Assembly (NCBI GenBank): GCA_011176535.1
Contig: DUEP01000058.1
Location: 1-35,550, forward strand
Length of the DNA: 35,550 nucleotides
From: Anaerolineae bacterium
GTDB lineage: Bacteria; Chloroflexota; Anaerolineae; Anaerolineales; DRMV01
Reading direction: 5' to 3'
The position numbers were made by a program, and so were the translations under genes. The notes beneath the pieces were generated by a model. The model saw only the letters and a program-made list of their open reading frames with translations. It did no database searches and had not been told where the DNA came from. Shown one piece after another: positions 33,027 to 35,550 of the stretch (position 1 is its first letter; every line of letters begins with the position of its first letter).

Positions 33027-33542
33027 CTACCAGCCCTGCAAGAAGGTTTCCCATTCTTTATAGCGTTTGAGATAGTGCTGGAAGCGGTACAGCGCCGTGG
33101 CCGGGGGTGCCTGCGGCGGGCGCAGTAGGGGCATGTGGGCCTCTTCGGGCGTGCGGTTGCCTTTGCGCAGGTTGCACTCCGGGCAGGCGGTGACCAGGTT
33201 TTCCCACGAATAGGTCCCCCCACGTTGGCGGGGAATGACATGGTCCAGCGTGGGGCGGCTCACATGACGTCCGCAGTATTGACAGGTAAAGTTGTCGCGG
33301 CGAAACACTTCATAGCGGGTCAGTTTGATCACCGGACGGGGGCGTTTGACCATGTAATCCAGTCGGATGACCGAAGGAATGGGGATGGTCTGGGAAATGG
33401 AATGGATTTCCCCGCGTCCGTTGAGAATGAGGTGGGCCCGCCCGCTCAGAAGCAGCCCCAACGCCCGGCGCACGCTGCAGACATTGAGCGGTTCATAGTT
33501 GGCATTGAGCACCAGAACCGGGGAATGTAGGCTGTCCTCCAT
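33027..33542 (-). CDS. HNH endonuclease
   Basis: A 171-aa protein of the small stand-alone HNH family common in many bacteria. The N-terminal part ([20 protein letters not shown]) is a conserved family region. The HNH domain follows: zinc cysteines Cys87 and Cys90 (CQYC), catalytic Asp100-His101 ([11 protein letters not shown]), Asn115 (SWENL) and cysteines Cys120 and Cys123 (CPEC). The start at 33542 is favoured because the family usually begins at this point and a GAGG lies about ten bases upstream; a second ATG ten codons further upstream is possible. It is divergent from tnaA and has its own promoter. DNA cleavage is expected from the motif, but the physiological role is not known. Confidence 0.9.
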   Translation of the reverse strand: MEDSLHSPVLVLNANYEPLNVCSVRRALGLLLSGRAHLILNGRGEIHSISQTIPIPSVIRLDYMVKRPRPVIKLTRYEVFRRDNFTCQYCGRHVSRPTLDHVIPRQRGGTYSWENLVTACPECNLRKGNRTPEEAHMPLLRPPQAPPATALYRFQHYLKRYKEWETFLQGW

Positions 33543-33589
33543 AAAACATTGCCTCGACACCGCCTTCAGCAACGCCGCTACCTGGCGCC

Positions 33590-33598
33590 ATTATAGCA
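33590..33598 (-). promoter_or_regulatory. Extended -10 promoter of the HNH gene
   Basis: Read on the minus strand: TGCTATAAT, a perfect TATAAT (33595-33590) with TG-n before it. No strong -35 at the proper distance. It lies back to back with the tnaA promoter. Confidence 0.6.
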
Positions 33599-33607
33599 TA
33601 ACCCGTT

Positions 33608-33635
33608 TTGTCGCTGGCCCATTTCAAGGTAAAAT
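33608..33635 (+). promoter_or_regulatory. Promoter of tnaA
   Basis: TTGTCG (33608-33613), a 16-base spacer and TAAAAT (33630-33635). The predicted start near 33642 leaves about 38 untranslated bases. No tnaC-like leader peptide fits in this short leader. Confidence 0.55.
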
Positions 33636-33679
33636 GTGGCTCACAGCGCGTCTCATTCCTTGTGCAAAAGGAGACCTGT

Positions 33680-35059
33680 ATGGCTCGTTACATTCCCGAA
33701 CCCTTTCGCATCAAGATGGTGGAGCCCATTCGCCTTCCTCCGCCCGCCGAGCGCGAGGAAGCCCTGAAGCGGGTGGGCTACAATGTGTTCGGTTTGCGTT
33801 CTACCGAAGTGTTCATCGACCTGCTCACCGATTCCGGCACTGGCGCGATGAGCCAGGAGCAGTGGGCCGCCATGATGCGCGGCGACGAGTCTTACGCCGG
33901 TGCCCGTTCCTTTTACCGTTTAGCGGAAGCCATCGAAGAGATTTTCGGCTTCCGTTTTTTTGTGCCCACTCACCAGGGGCGGGCGGCGGAAAATGTGCTT
34001 ATGAGCCTGCTGGTCAAACCCGGGCAGTATGTGCCCTCGAACATGCACTTTGACACCACAGACGCCAACATCCGCGCCCAGGGTGGCCGCCCGGTGAACC
34101 TAGTCATCGACGAAGCCTTTGACCCTACCAGCTCCCACCCGTTCAAAGGCAACCTGGACATCGCCAAACTGCGGGCCTTTATCGAAGAAGCGGGCCCGGA
34201 AAACATCCCCCTGGGGATGCTCACCGTGACGAACAACAGCGGCGGGGGCCAGCCGGTGAGTATGGAGAACATCCGCCAGGTGAGCGAGGTGTACCACGAG
34301 TACGGCATCCCCTTCTTCATCGACGCCTGCCGGTTCGCCGAAAATGCGTATTTCATCAAATTGCGCGAGCCGGGCTATGCCGATAAATCGCCTCTGGAGA
34401 TCGCCCGCGAGATGTTCTCCTACGCCGATGGGGCCACTATGAGCGCCAAGAAAGACGCCATCGTCAACATCGGCGGCTTTCTGGCGATGAACGACGAAGA
34501 CCTCTACCGCCGGGTGTGCAACGAACTGGTGGTGCGTGAGGGCTTCCCTACTTACGGCGGCCTGGCGGGGCGCGACCTGGATGCCATGGCGGTCGGCCTG
34601 CGAGAGGCCCTGCAGGAGGATTACCTGGCCTACCGCTTGGGGCAGGTGCAATACCTGCTCGATCGGCTCAAGGCCGAAGGAGTACCCGTGTTGGAGCCTG
34701 CCGGGGGCCATGCGGTGTATCTGGATGCCAAGCGTCTGCTGCTGCATATCCCGCAAAGCCAGTTCCCCGGCCAGGCATTGGCCGTTGAACTCTATCGCGA
34801 GGGCGCGGTGCGTGGCGTGGAGATCGGCTCGGTGATGTTTGCCTACCCTGACCCCGATACCGGTGAAATGGTGTACCCCAAGATGGAACTGGTGCGCCTG
34901 GCCATCCCGCGGCGAGTGTACACCCAGAGCCACCTGGACTATGTGGCCGAGGCGGCGGGGCGCATTGTGCAGCGGGCGGCCGAGGTGCCGGGCTATCGCT
35001 TCACCTATGCGCCTGACCTCTTGCGGCATTTCACGGCCCGTTTCGAGCCTGTCCGCTGA
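33680..35059 (+). CDS. tnaA: Tryptophanase
   Basis: A PLP beta-eliminating lyase splitting L-tryptophan into indole, pyruvate and ammonia. The product is 459 aa with the family start [12 protein letters not shown]. It has [28 protein letters not shown] and the Schiff-base site MSAKKDA (Lys258). Residues that separate tryptophanase from tyrosine phenol-lyase favour tryptophanase: FDTT at 124-127, Ile in AVRGVEIGS where the lyase has Arg, and His450 in LRHFTARF where the lyase has Phe. It lacks the small insertion after the PTHQGR helix found in E. coli TnaA. The ATG at 33680 has a ribosome site (aaaaggag). Without a TnaC leader, induction by tryptophan through TnaC is not expected. Confidence 0.93.
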   Translation: MARYIPEPFRIKMVEPIRLPPPAEREEALKRVGYNVFGLRSTEVFIDLLTDSGTGAMSQEQWAAMMRGDESYAGARSFYRLAEAIEEIFGFRFFVPTHQGRAAENVLMSLLVKPGQYVPSNMHFDTTDANIRAQGGRPVNLVIDEAFDPTSSHPFKGNLDIAKLRAFIEEAGPENIPLGMLTVTNNSGGGQPVSMENIRQVSEVYHEYGIPFFIDACRFAENAYFIKLREPGYADKSPLEIAREMFSYADGATMSAKKDAIVNIGGFLAMNDEDLYRRVCNELVVREGFPTYGGLAGRDLDAMAVGLREALQEDYLAYRLGQVQYLLDRLKAEGVPVLEPAGGHAVYLDAKRLLLHIPQSQFPGQALAVELYREGAVRGVEIGSVMFAYPDPDTGEMVYPKMELVRLAIPRRVYTQSHLDYVAEAAGRIVQRAAEVPGYRFTYAPDLLRHFTARFEPVR

Positions 35060-35092
35060 CTTGAAGAAGTCATCCTGCCCTTGGAGTGGGCC

Positions 35093-35550
35093 GTGTTTCG
35101 CTTTTCCTCCTCCTCTCGTTGGCTTTGGATCCTCGCGTTGCTGGTGCTGACCCTGGCGTTGGCCAGTATCGCGCCCCCGGAGCGCACTTTGGGAACGAAC
35201 ATCCGCACGGTGTATCTCCATGGCGCCTGGGTTTGGTCGGCGTTGCTTTCCTTGGCGGCGGCCGCCGGGCTGGGGCTGGCCGCGCTGGTGTCTCGCCGGC
35301 CGCGCTGGCATGCCTGGTCGCGGGCCTGGGGCCGCACCGGCGTGTTGTTGTGGATCCTCTATCTCCCGCTCTCTCTCTGGGCCATGCAGACGAACTGGAA
35401 CGGTCTCTTTCTGGCCGAACCCCGCTGGCGTTTGGGCATGATGTACGCGGTGGTCGGACTGTTGCTGCAATTGGGCCTGAGCCTGTTGCCGGTCGTCTGG
35501 GCCTCGGTGGGCAATCTGGCCTATTTCCTGGCCCTGGTCTGGAGCCTGAC
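35093..35550 (+). CDS. Membrane protein, incomplete at the window end (CcmC/CcsA-like?)
   Basis: The frame is open from GTG 35093 to the window end, giving at least 152 residues. A ribosome-site-like GGAG (35083-35086) lies six bases before the GTG. The visible part has four hydrophobic segments: WLWILALLVLTLALASIA, VWSALLSLAAAAGLGLAALV, a third near GVLLWILYLPLSLWAM, and a fourth near MYAVVGLLLQLGLSLLP. The phrase IRTVYLHGAWVW after the first helix recalls the YIHVPAAW-type segment of CcmC/CcsA cytochrome c biogenesis proteins, but the match is weak. The gene runs on beyond the window, so function is left open. Confidence 0.6.
   Translation, partial: MFRFSSSSRWLWILALLVLTLALASIAPPERTLGTNIRTVYLHGAWVWSALLSLAAAAGLGLAALVSRRPRWHAWSRAWGRTGVLLWILYLPLSLWAMQTNWNGLFLAEPRWRLGMMYAVVGLLLQLGLSLLPVVWASVGNLAYFLALVWSL

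Noticed and set aside
33680-35059. Tyrosine phenol-lyase
   Set aside because: Three discriminating sites (FDTT, VEIGS, LRHFTA) match tryptophanase rather than tyrosine phenol-lyase.

Overview
The window is GC-rich bacterial chromosome with dense genes, almost all on the + strand. The best guess is a Chloroflexota bacterium of the Anaerolineae type. That is inferred from the secreted and membrane proteins with long Pro/Thr/Ser/Ala-rich linkers, a type-2 isoleucyl-tRNA synthetase behind a T-box leader, a probably leaderless transcript, and the gene repertoire. No rRNA or other taxonomic marker is present, so this is a moderate-confidence inference. Most of the window is housekeeping. The less ordinary parts are a small B12/ATP-grasp/opine-dehydrogenase cluster and several broken genes.

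Layout. 0-2.8 kb: a small charged protein (possibly cut by the window edge), a phosphomannomutase/phosphoglucomutase, a SAM methyltransferase and a small unknown protein. 2.8-3.6 kb: no intact gene, only a decayed universal-stress-protein remnant. 3.6-8.7 kb: gatB, then ileS behind a strong promoter and a class I T-box leader with an ATC specifier and an intrinsic terminator, so charging of tRNA-Ile should control ileS. 8.8-9.8 kb (minus strand): an xdhC-like gene interrupted by an in-frame TGA. 10-13.6 kb: alr, a CAP-domain lipoprotein, lspA and an rluD-type pseudouridine synthase, tightly packed. 13.7-15.7 kb: L-threonine aldolase and a CnoX/YbbN-type thioredoxin-TPR protein.

15.7-20.5 kb: a candidate amino-acid-modifying operon. 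It holds a fused B12-binding/glutamate-mutase-like carbon-skeleton mutase, an unknown small protein (now broken), a D-Ala-D-Ala-ligase-like ATP-grasp protein (two frameshifts) and an octopine/nopaline-type dehydrogenase. The logic of mutase, ATP-grasp ligase and dehydrogenase resembles pyrrolysine biosynthesis (PylB-PylC-PylD), but with unrelated mutase chemistry. The first and last genes are intact and the two middle genes carry several reconstructable lesions.

20.8-28.1 kb: a tyrosine-recombinase-fold protein lacking its catalytic residues, purine nucleoside phosphorylase, a membrane protein with an extracytoplasmic domain, a GNAT acetyltransferase, a multi-TM GAF-domain regulator and an FtsK/SpoIIIE translocase, closely spaced. 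28.2-32.1 kb: a CDP-alcohol phosphatidyltransferase, lgt, and an ABC exporter whose permease is fused to a SpoIIM-like domain. 32.2-35.5 kb: a metallo-beta-lactamase-fold hydrolase, a convergent HNH endonuclease sharing a bidirectional terminator, tryptophanase (tnaA), and the start of a membrane protein cut by the window edge. Lgt and LspA, the first two lipoprotein maturation enzymes, are both in the window, and the CAP protein next to lspA is a predicted substrate. No tRNA, rRNA, CRISPR array, insertion sequence or complete mobile element was seen.
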